From Mansonella perstans (taxonomy: Eukaryota > Nematoda > Chromadorea > Rhabditida > Onchocercidae): DNA of 64,000 nucleotides. This document shows, piece after piece, positions 1-13,319 of this stretch. The stretch spans positions 7,501-71,500 of the forward strand of contig JBAMDO010000227.1 of the NCBI GenBank assembly GCA_037074765.1. The letters are read 5' to 3'. The translations under genes and the position numbers were made by a program. Under the pieces are notes generated by a model that did no database searches, had not been told where the DNA came from, and saw only the letters and a list, made by a program, of their open reading frames with translations. Every line of letters starts with the position of its first letter. Positions within the stretch are counted from its first letter, which is position 1.

Positions 1-1426
1 AAATTTTCCACTTCATTTTTTTTTATTCATTTATTATTTTCGTCTATGCCATTTCAAAAAATTTTTTATCTTTTAAAATAGCAACAAAAAGAAGAAGGCG
101 TACATCATCAGAGGCTATACATGTCTTTGATGACTCGATCATGGCGTACATTACTTAGGTGATAGTCATCATCACAAGTAAACTTTCGACAATAACTTTT
201 ATTTCAGATGGCAAAAAAAGAAAAGAAAAGAACAAACCAATTTGCAGTGACATATATTTTTTTCAAACTTAAATTAAATTTCATTAGAATTAAATGAACT
301 TCTTCTTTGCTGTCATTATTTGACAGACCAGTGATCTTCAAATCAATGAAAAAATATTTGAAAAATCAGTCAAATTTAAATGATTGTTATTGATCAGTTG
401 AAATTGAAAATTTCAAATTTTTTCAAAAAATTTCGATTATTTGATGAATATAATCATAAATTCGATATGACAAATAAATATATCTCCGAATAATTATAGG
501 TATTGAAAATGATACCATCATTATTCTCAATGCATGTGTATTTCAGTTGTTAGATCAATAACATAGATTATTTGTAATACAGCATTTTGAACTAACAATA
601 TCATTATTATGTGTTTAAATTATCAAAAACAAAATTGCTTCAATTGATTCAATCAAACAGAAGTTCAATATTTTTTGATCAGACAAATGAAAATTGAAAT
701 TGTGTGAAGGAATTTTTATGAGGAACAATCAATGTGAAGAATTTATGTGAAAATTTGAAATTTCGAGAAAAAAGAAGAAATGAATAATATATCAAAAAGA
801 GAAAAAAAAGCGAAAATTGATCATATTAATGATAGTAAAAAAGAAAAAAACAAAAAATGATCGCATCAATTATAAATTGGATTAATTCGATTAATTTTTT
901 TATGTAATTATTCTATGCAATTATTAAAATTATGCAAAATTCAAAAAAAACAAAATTTTCTGAGAAGACAATCTTCCTTGCTAAACCATTTATAGTAAAA
1001 GATGAACAGAGTAATATTTTTTTTTTTTTTTAGAATCGGAAAAGAAATAAAAACGAAAGAGGCTTAATTGAAAAGCTCTTATTTTCAGCTACCAAAATGA
1101 AAATAGACCGAGAAAAGCAATAATGAAAAATGCCCCCAGCATGTATATGTATATATATGTGCCTAGTGTTACTCTTGGCCGCAACTTTATCTTCATTGCA
1201 TTTGCAATAGGAAGTAGGAAGTTAGAAGAAATTGATAAAAATAATTGAAGTGCAATTTTTTGTCAACTAAAAAGAAATTCATTTATAAAATTAACCTTTG
1301 AATATTCAAAATATCGTATTATTTCAGTAATCATGTCGTTTCAGCTATATATGATAATTTAAATAAGCTTGCTGATAACTTCAAAATTTCAACAAAAATC
1401 AAAATTTCAACAAAATGGATATAGCT
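1..1426. other. AT-rich non-coding DNA
   Basis: No reading frame with flanking splice sites and no recognisable protein family was found on either strand. The stretch holds only homopolymer runs, such as the T-run near 1018-1032, and A/T-rich low-complexity sequence. Confidence 0.6.
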
Positions 1427-1495
1427 AATAATCATATTATAGAGAATAATCATATTATAAAGAATAATCATATTATAGAGAATAATCATATACAA
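1427..1495. repeat. short tandem repeat, about 20-bp unit
   Basis: A unit close to aataatcatattatagag recurs about three and a half times with single-base differences. It lies in non-coding DNA and looks like a minor minisatellite. Confidence 0.85.
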
Positions 1496-1800
1496 AGAAA
1501 AACCATATTGTTTTTTAATGTTATATATTACTACTTAAAATAGTAGTAGTAATTTTGAATACCTGTTTGCTCTGGTAAAAAGCGATTATTAGAAGAAAGT
1601 GATTTTTTTCGAGGAAAAAATAACTTCCTGCAATACTTACATCGTGATTTTTTTTTTTACCTGAACAAGTAATGGAAGCTTAAGATGCGTGAGTTTTGAA
1701 TATAAAATTGCAATAAATAATTTAACTGAACAAAAATGCTTCATCAATGCAATCGATACACAATATATGATTTGCAAAAATTGAAATTTAAATTTGTAAA

Positions 1801-2161
1801 TTTAATAAATATCAAAGGATGCGAATAAAAATGAAGGACATGCTGGAGTAGTGGGATAGCAAATGTACAAATGATGATGATGTATAATCGTACGCAGTAA
1901 ATCTGCGCAAATTATTAATGTTAGCAATTAATCGAAGTAGTATGGGAATATGGGCAATATGACATTTATACGCCAGTCTTAATATGATCAATTGAATGAG
2001 AAAATGAAAGTATTGGGAGAAAGGAAGATTTGGACAAATTATCAATGATCTCGTCAAATTCCCTGAATATGAATAGCAAGTACTATCTTATGGCTTCCAA
2101 ACTGATTTGATAAGACTAAAAAACGAATAATCACAGATTTAATAAATATCAAAGGATGCGA
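1801..2161. repeat. pair of exact direct repeats bounding about 340 bp
   Basis: A block beginning tttaataaatatcaaagg and continuing tgcga occurs at about 1801-1824 and again at about 2138-2161 with no mismatch. The segment between has no convincing coding sequence. Just beyond the second copy is a less AT-rich patch (2165-2225) in which ctagactagcc occurs twice. The repeats could flank an old insertion or reflect a local duplication. Confidence 0.7.
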
Positions 2162-2225
2162 GCTTCTTTACCCGCTCAGTAGTCTAGACTAGCCAAAACA
2201 GAGCCCGCTAGACTAGCCCAGTAAC

Positions 2226-5200
2226 CTAAAATAATATAAAAAGTCTTCTAATAGTCTTATGAGTTTAGCTTTTAGCTAAACGTTCAAAAAAATTGAACCT
2301 TTGCTAACAAACATTAAATACGATAATCATTGATATTAAAATGTTGTTGTGGCAAGTAACGCTCGTTAATTTCTTACCTTCTTACTTTCCCTGTAAATAT
2401 AAAGATGAATTATTAATTATTGAGCACTTTTTATAAAAGGAGAAGGAAATTGATTGTGTGAGTAAAATCTAGTGAAACTCTTTCTTTAATCATTCATTGC
2501 TACAAACTTCATTATTTAATATATTACTGTAAAAAAAAAAAAAAAAAAACTATGTAATTATGACATTCTCAAAAACTTGTAAAATAGAAAGGCTAATAGA
2601 AGAAAGGAGGAAAAATGAAAAATTGACTGTTTGAAAATTCTGGCTTAATCCATTTAAAGCTATCAGTAAAATTTAATTAACTGACATAAATCTATGTCGC
2701 GCGCTCATTTTCCTCATTTTCCTTCCCTTCCTCTTTCATTGTCTCATTTTCGTTTCCTATAAATTTCGATTGAAACTCACTGACAGTAAGGTAAAAGTTA
2801 AAACAATTTGATCAAAAAATAAATTTTGTATATCGTTAATGATATTACAAATCATCATCAGTTATTATATTAAAATCATCAGATGTTATCATTTTCGTTA
2901 TCAAATTGACTTTTCCTATTTTAAATATCACAATGGATGGTGCACAAATAATTTGATTTATAGAAATTCTATAAAATTTACATGATAAATTTAAAAAGAG
3001 CTATTTCTTGGTGTTGCATGATGATAATATAATGCAGTAGCTCGGATTCGTATCCATAGTTCCTACTAACAAGCAAAAAACCGAACTTATGAATGATATT
3101 TGATATAGACAAATTTTTTCCTTTTTTTTAATTGATAAATGACGAACAAATTCATGCCTATAATAAAATGAGTATTTGAAATTGAAATGATAAAGAAAAA
3201 AAATTTACACTTGTTTTATCAGTTTGATCAACGCATCAATTGATTTCCTAAAAGAGATGATCAAATTATTGGACAAATTCTAGTCGACAATAATGTTAAT
3301 GTTGATAGCTTTTATGCGTAGGCTTAGACTAGTTGCATTATATGAATTCAGAATTAATGTCCATGGCCTAGGTTTATTTATGAAACAATGCCCACTGCAA
3401 TTAATTCTTCACAAATTGCTCCCAAGTAAGTCATTGCAATAATTTTTTCTTTTTTTTTCTAACACCCAGCAATAACATACTCCGAATTTAACATTCAACA
3501 AATTTCAACGAATTTTCTCATCAGTGTACCACATTTATGCGAATATTGAAATTTCGTCGTTATTAAAGCATAAAATTGAAACTAAATGACAGTGTGGTGA
3601 CAGTTTCAGAAAAATTAATATGCTAATAAGAAAATAATTTAGCATGAATTTTTTATTAGTTAACTCACAGTTAATTATTAGAGAACACAAATTTTTCATA
3701 AAAGTAAAATAAATTTGAAAATTGACTTTTTTTTTGCAAATTTTTAAAATTCCCTCAATTTAACTTTTGTTATCTAAAATCTGATTTAAATTATTAAGAA
3801 GAAATTTGAAATAGAAAGTTGTTGGTGAAGTATAATGAGAGAGAGAGAGAGATTAAGAGAGAGAGAGATGGATGATATTCTAAACCACTCTTGGTAATTA
3901 GTTATTTTAATTTATTGCCATTTCAAACAAATTTGAATGTAACGTCTCAGTTATCGTAATGAAATATCAAAGAGCTGATTATTTCTAAAAGGGAAAATTA
4001 TGGTTTCTGTTTCGTTCAAATCCATTCCACTTGAATAAACTGTTTCAGCAAATAAGAAATTCATGTAATGGTCAACAGTGATGGTCATTCAAGTACGATG
4101 TTTCATAGATGAATGAATGATATGGAAAATATTTTTAATAATGTTTGAAGTTAAAGTGAAAAGTTTGAAATAATTCACTTTGATTACTGTAACTGATAAC
4201 GCTCTGTTTGATTTCTGTTATATCTATTATAGACATGTTTGGTGATTTACTTTATCTTTCGAATGATCCTTGTGTAAATTATTGCAATGTAAAAAAATAG
4301 TGTAGTTTTGCGCGTTACTTATTACTTCCAAGTTAATAATATTATTAATATATAGAGTGTCTCACAGTGTGCCATATTGTTGTTTTAGTGTTATTTTAAT
4401 AAATCGGTATCTTCAAAGAACTATGAAGAGGATGGAACCAATTGAGATGCAATTCAAGGACATTTTTACAATGGCATTAACATTGCATTGCTATTATGAA
4501 AAAGTTTTTTTTTTATTTGAGAACAAATTCTCGCATTGAGCAATATTTGACAGCACAAAAGAATACTTGTGATTTATTAACAGACTTTGTAATGTTATAG
4601 GAGAGTTAACACAGAATAATAAATGAACAATTGACTATTATACAAAATAAAAAAAACATTTGATTGGTGATTGAATAGAATGCGCGAATAATACTGATAG
4701 AATTGATTATTAAATTGATCGTAGGCCTACGTATGCCTGAGAAATAATTTTAGAGAAATTCAAAGAATGCAGCTTGTAGAGGAGAGGAAGGATCAAACTG
4801 AACTAAAAGAGTTGATTGTCCTATTTATATTTTTTAAAAATGATCCGTTCCTATTATGCACACATTCCTTTGCAATTGCTAGGCTGAAAGATTATAATAT
4901 ATTTATCGTAATTTGCAGCACATGAATAAAGGCTTAGTTATTATAATGAAAGAAAATAAAAGCAAAGCTCTTCATTGGTAAGACAGAGGACTTTTTTCAG
5001 GCACAATCCAGACATTGTAATTAAGCTATGTGCTGTAATGATTATAGCAAAGTTTAAACATTTCAAATAAAACTGAACATTAATTTTAGTAGATAAAAGT
5101 CGAAAAATCGATGAATCATCAATTTATATCATGTTTATTTTTTGTGTCAAGAATCAAATATCCGAGAAATATCTGAATTAAAACAAAACTTCATACTAAA

Positions 5201-7486
5201 AACTTCTGTACTACAAATTTAGTAAAAAAAAAGGTCTGAAATTATTTCGAATTTTTTGATATTCGCGACTTGAAAGAAATTAAAATTAAGATTTATAAGG
5301 AGAAAAGACTTGTGTAATTTGCAAAAAGGTAATTTATTTGAATTCATCATTTTGCAGCTCTTTTGCTCTGTCTGTTCATTTTTTTTTTTGCTTAATTCAT
5401 TTTGGCGATAGATTGAATTTCCAAATTTCCTTCATCATTAACTTTCAGAGGTTAAATAATTGATATTTATCGCTCAATCGAAAAGTATAGCATTTCTTTT
5501 ATTTTTGCTAATTTCCACAATACGTGACTGTGTTTCTGGTTTAATACAGACTAAAACGATGTCTTCGATAAACGTTTATAATAGTGAATAACCAACGTAC
5601 AATATCATTCTAAGGCGCCTCTTAATTATCAAAAGTTAACCATGCAGAATTTTTTTCATTAAATTTTCCAGAGTTAGAGGTAAAACTTTGGCAAACTCCC
5701 TTTGGTCAATTAAGGTTAAAGCTGGCTTCTAGGAATAATCTCAAGCATTTTTCTTATTAGCAGATAAATATCGCAATCTCTTTGTGACATTCACGCTCAC
5801 TGTTAACTAAAATTCTTCGGCTTAATTTTGCTTACGAGATTTCATCAATTCTGTCTGATAAATTTTCTTTCAGTGTTTCATGTGGCAAATGTACTACTTT
5901 TTCATACGTTTTTGAAATATGTTTTAACGCTCACTTCTCCATTTTTCATAAAACTATCTGCGATTTTGATGATTACCTGAGGTATATCTGGGTTATCTGA
6001 GGTTATCTGAGGTATTACCCAATAATTAATAAATTTAATTTGTCAGAGAATAATCCAACCTGATCACAATCATTCGTTATAATAATTCATCCTGGTCACT
6101 ATCATTTGTTTTTGGCATGATTAAAAATTCACCAAAATGAAGCGTTTGAGCGCATTACTACATAATCATCAAAATTTACGAATTTTTTGGTCGAATATTA
6201 AATATACCTCCTACCTATTTCCGTTTAAGTTAATATACCAGTGGTTCACTCGCATGGATTATTTTTTTCAGTTAGTCCATCATAAACTCCTTTGCTCCAT
6301 AGGTGTTACCTTTATTGTTCGCCATGTATTTTTTCTTTTTGCTAAAAAGCTGACGTTGAAAATTAACTAATCGGATTATCGCTCTCAAGTCGATACAGAG
6401 ATATCGTATCGACTAATGAATCTTTTTAGAATATGCAAAAAACTTTCGCAAATAAATTTTTTTATTAATTTTAAATGCGCGATAATTCTAGAATCAATGA
6501 CACACTCATTATGATGTTATTGAAGGATTTTTGGTAAGGTCGGTAATTATGACTATAATTACGATTTTTATGACACAATCATTATTGTGACTATTGTGAC
6601 ATTGTGACACTTTTTAATTACTCCAATATCAACTCTAACAAACAATTCCAAGAGTTATACTCAACGTTTGGTTCATCCCACAGCGCTTGTTCTGCTTAAC
6701 ACAAATGGCCCATTTGATGTATACATTCAATATCTACGCTTTATTTAAGCAAGCAAAACATCATACTCATTGAAAGTTTGAGAATAGGTTGAAGACATTT
6801 TGTCCCACAATTCCTCTAATCATTCGCTTTTCTCAATATAACTGCTTTATTACATACTCCAGCTATCCTGAAGGAAACTTCAGAGGGAACCAGCTACTAG
6901 ATAGTTCGATTAGTCTTCCGACCCTATACCAAAGTCATATACTAAAACAAATGATTTTAGAGCGCTTATTTGAAAGATTTGGCAAGATCGATAATTTAAA
7001 TGATTCAGTGGTCGAGCAGACCAGTTTACAAGTCATACACTTGTTTAAAGCTCGCTTGATTTCATATCTTTTTTTTTGGTATCTTCAGGTATTCAGAGCA
7101 TGGATAATTCCAGCATGATATAAGTCTTCATGTTGTTAAAGTATGAATAGCTTTGGTTATTAATTATATCTTGAAAAATAAATTGGCTTTCTGAATATTT
7201 CCTGCCATCTTTCTGAATTACTAAATCGACTTCTTGATTCCTATAATTATTTGTTTTCATTGTAATTGAAGCTCTATTTAATTTCATCTTTTGTTGATCC
7301 TTGTGTTTGCACTTGTCTAAATCAATTTGTAATCTTTACACTGTTGAGTGGATTTTTCTTAGCTAACAATAATGGTTGTAACCATATCAATATTCCTTCA
7401 GTTATTAGTTTGATGAAGTTGAAAGATTAGAGATCGTTCGTGACAGTTTTTTCTTCTAATGTTGGGAAAATCGTTGCGCATCCAGC
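2226..7486. other. gene-poor intergenic DNA
   Basis: No gene could be supported. A GA microsatellite lies at 3836-3870 and a short repeat of ttatctgaggt at 5980-6015. Reading frames at 4357-4539, 6137-6370 and 6789-7118 lack splice context and a recognisable family. Part of the stretch (about 2650-3080) shows patchy similarity to 10080-10460, suggesting an old duplication. Confidence 0.5.
3836..3870. repeat. GA microsatellite
   Basis: Two runs of (ga)n are separated by a short interruption (attaa). Confidence 0.95.
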
Positions 7487-7489
7487 AGG

Positions 7490-7600
7490 TTGCCTAATTT
7501 GCATGCGATTTCTTGTCTAATCTTGTATGCAAATCAGTTATCAGCTTTTTTTATATGTAATTCACACTGACTATATAAAAGTTTGTTATTCGTATCATGA
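7490..7600 (+). promoter_or_regulatory. promoter-like cluster: two octamers, GATA site, TATA box
   Basis: An octamer ATTTGCAT lies at about 7497 and its reverse complement ATGCAAAT about 30 bp on. A CTGATAA-type GATA site on the minus strand follows, then TATATAAAA near 7573. An ATG at about 7598 opens a 20-codon frame with a hydrophobic start and no clear continuation. The arrangement resembles a focused promoter, but no supported gene follows it, so function is inferred only from the motifs. Confidence 0.35.
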
Positions 7601-7886
7601 GAAAATTTTCACTCATTTTCATATCAATTCGTCGTTCGACAATTTCCCACACTCTTTAGTCCTCTTTTAGTACTTCAAAGCAGATTTATTTTAATTCCTA
7701 GCTTTGCATCATTCCTATGACACATTTAATACTATTATATTGTTATTTTATTGATATAATAATAAACTTTACCCGCTAACTACTAATTGTGCTATCATCA
7801 AAAAGATTCATGTAAGCAAGGCTTTTATCCTAATTTAATATTTTCTGCAAAAAAAAAAAAAAAAAAAACCTTTTGCAACAATTTTT

Positions 7887-7959
7887 GGTGCCCGAGGTGA
7901 GGTCGAACTCATGACCTTTCGATTGTGAAACCAAGTTCGTACTCCTCACCTTGGGCACC
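7887..7959. repeat. 73-base near-perfect hairpin, tRNA-like in size
   Basis: The ends GGTGCCC and GGGCACC pair perfectly. Inside them AGGTGAGG pairs with CCTCACCT, then GAACT with AGTTC, then TTTC with GAAA around a small loop. The block is much richer in G+C than its surroundings and lies about 20 bases after a poly-A run. The length and the 7-bp terminal stem recall a tRNA, but the extra pairing gives one long hairpin instead of a cloverleaf. It could be a tRNA-derived SINE remnant, a foldback, or a small-RNA precursor. Confidence 0.7.
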
Positions 7960-9070
7960 AAAAGTTTCTGCGGAAAGTTTTTTAGATAAAGACAAGCAGC
8001 AGCATCCTTTTGGCAACAACACATGGCAATTCGATGCAGACAAATTAATAGTAAGATTTATTATTATTACATCAACGAAATAATAATACAAGAATATGTA
8101 GAAAAAAGTCGTAGTATTAAACGTATCGTACGAATGATGTAAAGATATAAATCAATACAAATTTGTTTCAAGTATTAAGAGAAAGCTGAAGATCGGAAGA
8201 TTGTTGTACATCGAACTAATATGAAACTGAGTTCACAAAGATTGTATGTACTAAGGACTAACTTATATTCCATGGTGATCGGTGGAAGTTTATTAAAACT
8301 CCACCTTCAACCTGGTTATATATATGTGGAAAAAAATCTTATGCAATCAGTTTTTTTTAAAATCAAACATCCATTAGAGATTGTCCTTCAAACCGATAAT
8401 GATTTTGGTCACCAGCTATATTATCCCTTATTCTGTTATATTTGCTATTCTCCTGTGCAACAATTCGTTGTCCAAATCGAACAAAGGACGATTTCATTAT
8501 AAAGGATATCGACAAATCAACAACAATCGACTGTCATGGAAGGAAACGATAGGGATTTATTAATAGTTATCAAATTGTTTAATTTGCATAATTTTCATTT
8601 TTGTTACTGTTTATGAATTATTGCATGTTTGTATTTTTTTCTTACTGTTGTAAATTCATAGTAATGTAGTGTAAGTGCGGTTCTGTTGCTTACAAATGAC
8701 AAGAACTTATAGTTTTTCTAACAATTTCAATATTCAATGGTGACTTTAGAAATTGATGGGAATTCCGAAGTACATTCTAAAGCTATACCAGGTATTCAAT
8801 AGTTGAACTTCTTATTCTCATAAAGGAGATGCTTCAAGGGTTATTGTCGGAAAGCCAAGAAATTTTATAATATATTGAAGCAGTCAAAATATGCTATTTA
8901 AAATATCTCCTAGATTAAGGAGATTCACCACATCACATAAAAAATAAAATAAATGTTTTCCCATATCTAAGGTCAGTTATCTTATCGTATGAAGTTAGTT
9001 ATCATATGAAATCATCGTTACCATATGAATTGGTATGAAGTGTTTTTTTTTATAAGATTAATCAATTAAT

Positions 9071-9151
9071 CTGAGTGCTTTACGACGACATGTAACCAAT
9101 AATGAAGTATGCACACATATGTAAAACAAAATTTTGATCTCTGATATTATT
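9071..9151 (-). pseudogene. decayed chemoreceptor first exon
   Basis: Read on the minus strand, this stretch aligns with the first exons at 34176-34291 and 30233-30348. It shares the ATATCAG start region, a run like GTTTTACATATG, and the terminal AAAGCACTCAG before the splice site. The initiator ATG is altered, part of the transmembrane segment is missing, and the donor GT has been lost. No downstream exons were found, so it is a lone relic of the family that clusters at 30-34 kb. Confidence 0.5.
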
Positions 9152-10411
9152 TATTCTATTTGGTTTGCAATTGATGTTGGATAGTTTCAGTGATCATTGT
9201 ACCTGCAACAGATTAATTTAGATTTCAGATATACATTTCTAAGTGAAACTATAATACTATTAAAAAAAATAAGGGAATGGGGAGGTAAGAAAACGCTAAT
9301 GCAATTAGTATTTTTTTCAGTAACAATTAGCATTATTACAGGTAGTAGGTGTAAACATTGAAATAGTTTGCTTTAAAAAGGATGAAATAGTTAGGATCGT
9401 AATCGTACTGTAATAATGTTAGTTAATTACCAAGCTGAAAGTTTGTTTGATCGAAAACATTACAAGATTAGGAAAAGATTTTGACTGTTTTTATTATTTG
9501 TTGAAGTTGTAAACTTCTGTCTGTTCCTTCTACTCCACTTCCTGAATGAAAACTTTTGCCATGACATCTTTATTGTATTGATATACATGATGCTAAAATA
9601 AAAACTGTCACTTCTACCCATTTCATTTCTTGGTTGAAAACTTTCGCCATACATTTTAAATTGAAATATTCACGTCATAAAAATTATTCACTTTTTTACT
9701 AATATAAAAATTATGAATTGTTAAATGTTTATTATGAAAGGAAGGAAAACGGAAGTTATATTCACAGTGTTCTTTTGAATAAAATCTCAAAGCTATTTCT
9801 AGCATAAAATAGTAACATGAACATACTGCGAACGAATATCCCAAAATTATGATGGAAGTAAAAAGGCTATGGCTTTTTTTGGAGTTTGTCACTTTCAGAA
9901 AACGATGATTATTAGGAAGAGAAGAAATGGAAGTAATCTGTCGGAATAGTCTATCTTTCTGTCTTTTCTGTAATTGATGAACTGTGTGATAAGATGCACA
10001 TAGTCGCCAATAGAATGAACGAAGAAAAACGGGAAATAGTCAAAAACTTCTATTTTTTACCGAGGATTATCTTCTCATAAATTATTGATAAATTTTAATT
10101 AATTGATGATACAAATCCACTTCATTTTTCTCGCATTTCCTTCCTACCGTTTGATTTCTCCCTCATCTTCCTGTAAATCATAGTTAAGTAAACAAATAAT
10201 TTCAAACAATTCATCAAAAACGAGTCGTTTTGTGTGATGTTATACTCAGCTAATGTCGTTTCCTCTCCAGACTTTTTCCTGTAATGCTTTTACAGTAAAT
10301 CACTGAAAAGTGAAACTGTTCAATTAAGAAAATATGATAGATGCAAAAATAATTTGATTCACTGAAATTCCATAAAACATACAATTAACAAAAAGCTCTT
10401 CAGTGATAGTT

Positions 10412-10448
10412 GAGTAGTAGCAGCAGTAGTAGCAGTAGTAGTATGGTA
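10412..10448. repeat. TAG/CAG trinucleotide microsatellite
   Basis: Runs of (tag)n and (cag)n alternate here. They lie in non-coding DNA. Confidence 0.9.
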
Positions 10449-12344
10449 GTGACATAGATTCAGATTCATAAAACGAGTTGAAATTGTAACATTCGTCAAA
10501 GTTTCAGCTTCCATGTCACATTCATACCAATATTGATAGCCGCAGAACATTAAAGTCCAGAAAATGCTCGGATTTTAATTACTGCTTCGAAACAGTTTGA
10601 CAACAATAAACAAACAATACTATAATATTAAAATAATGATAAAATCTACAGTAGCACTTTGGCAGATATTACTGCCTTTACAGGTAAAAAAATAAAAGCC
10701 TGAAATTTCACCTTATTTCATGAGGCTTCCTAACTAGGCAATTCGCAATAAATCAGTAATGCATGAAGATGTAGTGTACAAGTATGAAGTTAATTCAAAA
10801 ACTGATTCTATTGAGAATCTCTAAGAGTCTTCAATTGTACAAAGTTGCTTAAAGTCTGACCTAAATTGTTGAGAAGTATCAGTGAGATGAAATAAGTGAA
10901 CTTCCTTCATGAATAATATCCTAAATTACTTTTGCAAAATTTATTTCTTTTTTTCTGATATATACTTATTTGTTTACTCCATTACCTCATCTTAATAATA
11001 GATTTTCATGAAGATTTCAAATAACATCAGAAGGTTAATTTATTCCATCAGTGTTTATTTATATTGATATATAATTCGTACGTGTATGATATGTTTACTT
11101 TGTGAAAAACTAATTTCTCTTTCAATATATTTTCTCTACTATAAGCTGATTATTTCGACTGCAATTGCTGATGGCTTTATTCCTGAAAGAATTGAAGCAA
11201 TTAGTTTATTAGCAAGGCAAAAAAGTCGATTGGATATGCCATTTCTTGAACATTATTCATTCTTTGATTTTTCTTTCTATCGATTCAATCAGATTTGAAT
11301 GCGAAATGATCTAACTGATATATCATAGAGATGATCGCTTTCAATGAAAAGTAGAATGTATTTTTTTAGATGGATCATTTCAGATACATTGAGGAAAAAG
11401 TGCATTGGTTCTGATTTAATTATTGTTTAATTATTGTTTCAAGAACTGCACAATTTTAATTATCATTAGCAATATTATCGAAACAAAACAATGATAGCAG
11501 TTTATTTTCAATCGTTCCAATTTAAAAGTGATTAATATTGTGGGAAATCAATAAATATAATAATTAAACTATCGTAAGAGATTGATAATGTTTAGCCCCG
11601 ATTACCCATTTTTGTACAATGAGAGATAGTGATAAAGGATGATATTGCAAACGGATAATTTACTGCACTGATTAAGAAAATGGGTAACATGAAATTACAC
11701 GATAAATTCGGCAACTAGAATTTTATAAATTTCTAGATATAGATTGAATTCGCTGTCTTGCATTTATCATGTTATTTATTAATCATCCATTACTGAATTT
11801 TTCATTTCAAATCACTTGAAACAAAATGTGATTGGAATGATGAATGTTAAGCAATAGGCTAATTTTTTGTACAATGACCCTTCTAACATCTTTTTTCTTC
11901 GTTTATTTTGAATTTTCAATCTTTTCAATTTTGCTTATTGATAGTGTGGACAAATTCATTTGAAATAGGTATTGCAAAAGTAAAACAAGGTGAAATTATA
12001 CCATCAGAATCACTTTTAAAGCCAAGATACATTTTTCAATGCTATATTACTTAGCCGGCTGAGTAATATTCACCTTTCTATTACATAATTTTCATGATTC
12101 AGTTTTTCGTATATTAAATTATTCTAATTTATTTCTGAAAAATGAAAATTAATTTTGCAAATATCTTGCTAGCAACTCAAATTGATTTTCATACAATCAC
12201 TTTCAAGTTAATCAGGAAGTGGTAATAATTTATTTAAATAGTCACTTGTCGTAATTTATTTATGGAATCAAAATGGTGATAATTTCATTTATAGAGTTAG
12301 TCTTTTTTTTGTCCATAGTTTATGATTGCGCGTAATTCTAGTTG

Positions 12345-12870
12345 AATTCTAGTTTGAAAGTTATCAAACACTTTTAGATTTTGATAAACAGTAACTGACC
12401 ATTAACAGCGAGCAATTTCATTACTGTTCTAAAGAAGTAAATTCAATTGAACATGCAAAATGCATTGCGGATCTATTGATATTGGGAAAGGCACCAAGAA
12501 GTTTTCAATTTTCTAAGTTTTCTATAAACTTTGAAGAACTTTTGAAACGTAGAAGTGCGAATGGTCAAGTGCGTTTGTGCGTTGTGTTGTTGCATAACAA
12601 ATATGTGATGGAAATTTGCATTATTTCAACAGTGTACAACGAGCTCGTGAAATTTGGCATGGAATGCTTAGTTTCCATGCTTCCAGACTTCAGGTGAAAT
12701 TCTACCAATCCAGCTGCTTCACTATTACGTTCTAGCTGCTTTATGATCTTAAAAGTCTCATTCAGCATTAGGGCTCTCTTCCTGATAATTCCTTTTTTTA
12801 TCGTTTCTTGACCGATTTGCTAAAGTAATTTTGGTTTGAAATTTTTTACAGGAAAAAATGATCAGCTTTC
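12345..12870 (+). pseudogene. partial duplicate of MLT-10-like exon 2 with LINE tail
   Basis: This segment is a diverged copy of 13740-14250, about 1.4 kb downstream and in the same orientation. It contains a frame matching residues of exon 2 of the moulting gene (NSEQFHYCSKE, HAKCI) but lacks the splice acceptor and the exon start. The 3' part (about 12640-12790) is LINE-derived antisense sequence, recognisable by similarity to 51690-51790. The pseudo-exon stays open longer than the functional exon, to 12697. It is best read as a tandem duplication relic upstream of the intact gene. Confidence 0.75.
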
Positions 12871-13319
12871 GGAAAGTATCTGCAAAGGGTTTTTTAAATT
12901 TTATTTATAGAGTTATTTTTTTTGTCCATAGTTTATGATCGCGCGCAGTGTATGTAGTTGTTTTGCACTGACCTCAATTTACAGTATTTTCTTTCCCTTT
13001 TTTAAGTAATAATTTTTTTTTTGTCTTTTCTTATCCATATTTCTTATCCAAAAAATATTGCTCAATCTGCTTCTTATTCAAATAAATCGTATTTTGTAAT
13101 TTTTTATTTGAAATGAAGAATTCAGCTTAATCAAGAATTCAACGTATCAACCATTCATATGGATTTTCCACTAATAGATGATTTTAGAGATAAAAATAAA
13201 AATTTTCGATTATTTCATTTTTGATTATTATCATTGACAATAGTAATAAGTCGTTTTCTTCTCTGCTTTACTTACTGTTTGGGATTTAATGTTTTATATT
13301 AATAATGTAGTGTTTTTCG

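Larger units (their letters stand above)
7960..12344. other. gene-poor intergenic DNA
   Basis: Apart from the chemoreceptor exon remnant near 9.1 kb and a TAG-type microsatellite at 10412-10448, nothing is supported. Frames at 8221-8502 (plus), 10359-10550 (minus, running through the microsatellite) and 11086-11298 (plus) are open but have no recognisable family or flanking exons. Confidence 0.5.

Noticed and set aside
6789..7118. 109-codon plus frame
   Set aside because: No start context, no splice partners, mixed composition and no recognised family. I considered LINE origin but could not align it with the LINE copies here.
7887..7959. Possible tRNA gene
   Set aside because: The terminal stem fits, but the D and T arms do not form in either orientation; the sequence folds as one hairpin.
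11086..11298. 70-codon plus frame with a protein-like end
   Set aside because: The segment around ADGFIPERIEAISLLA looks plausible as coding, but I found no flanking exons or family, so it stays unsupported.
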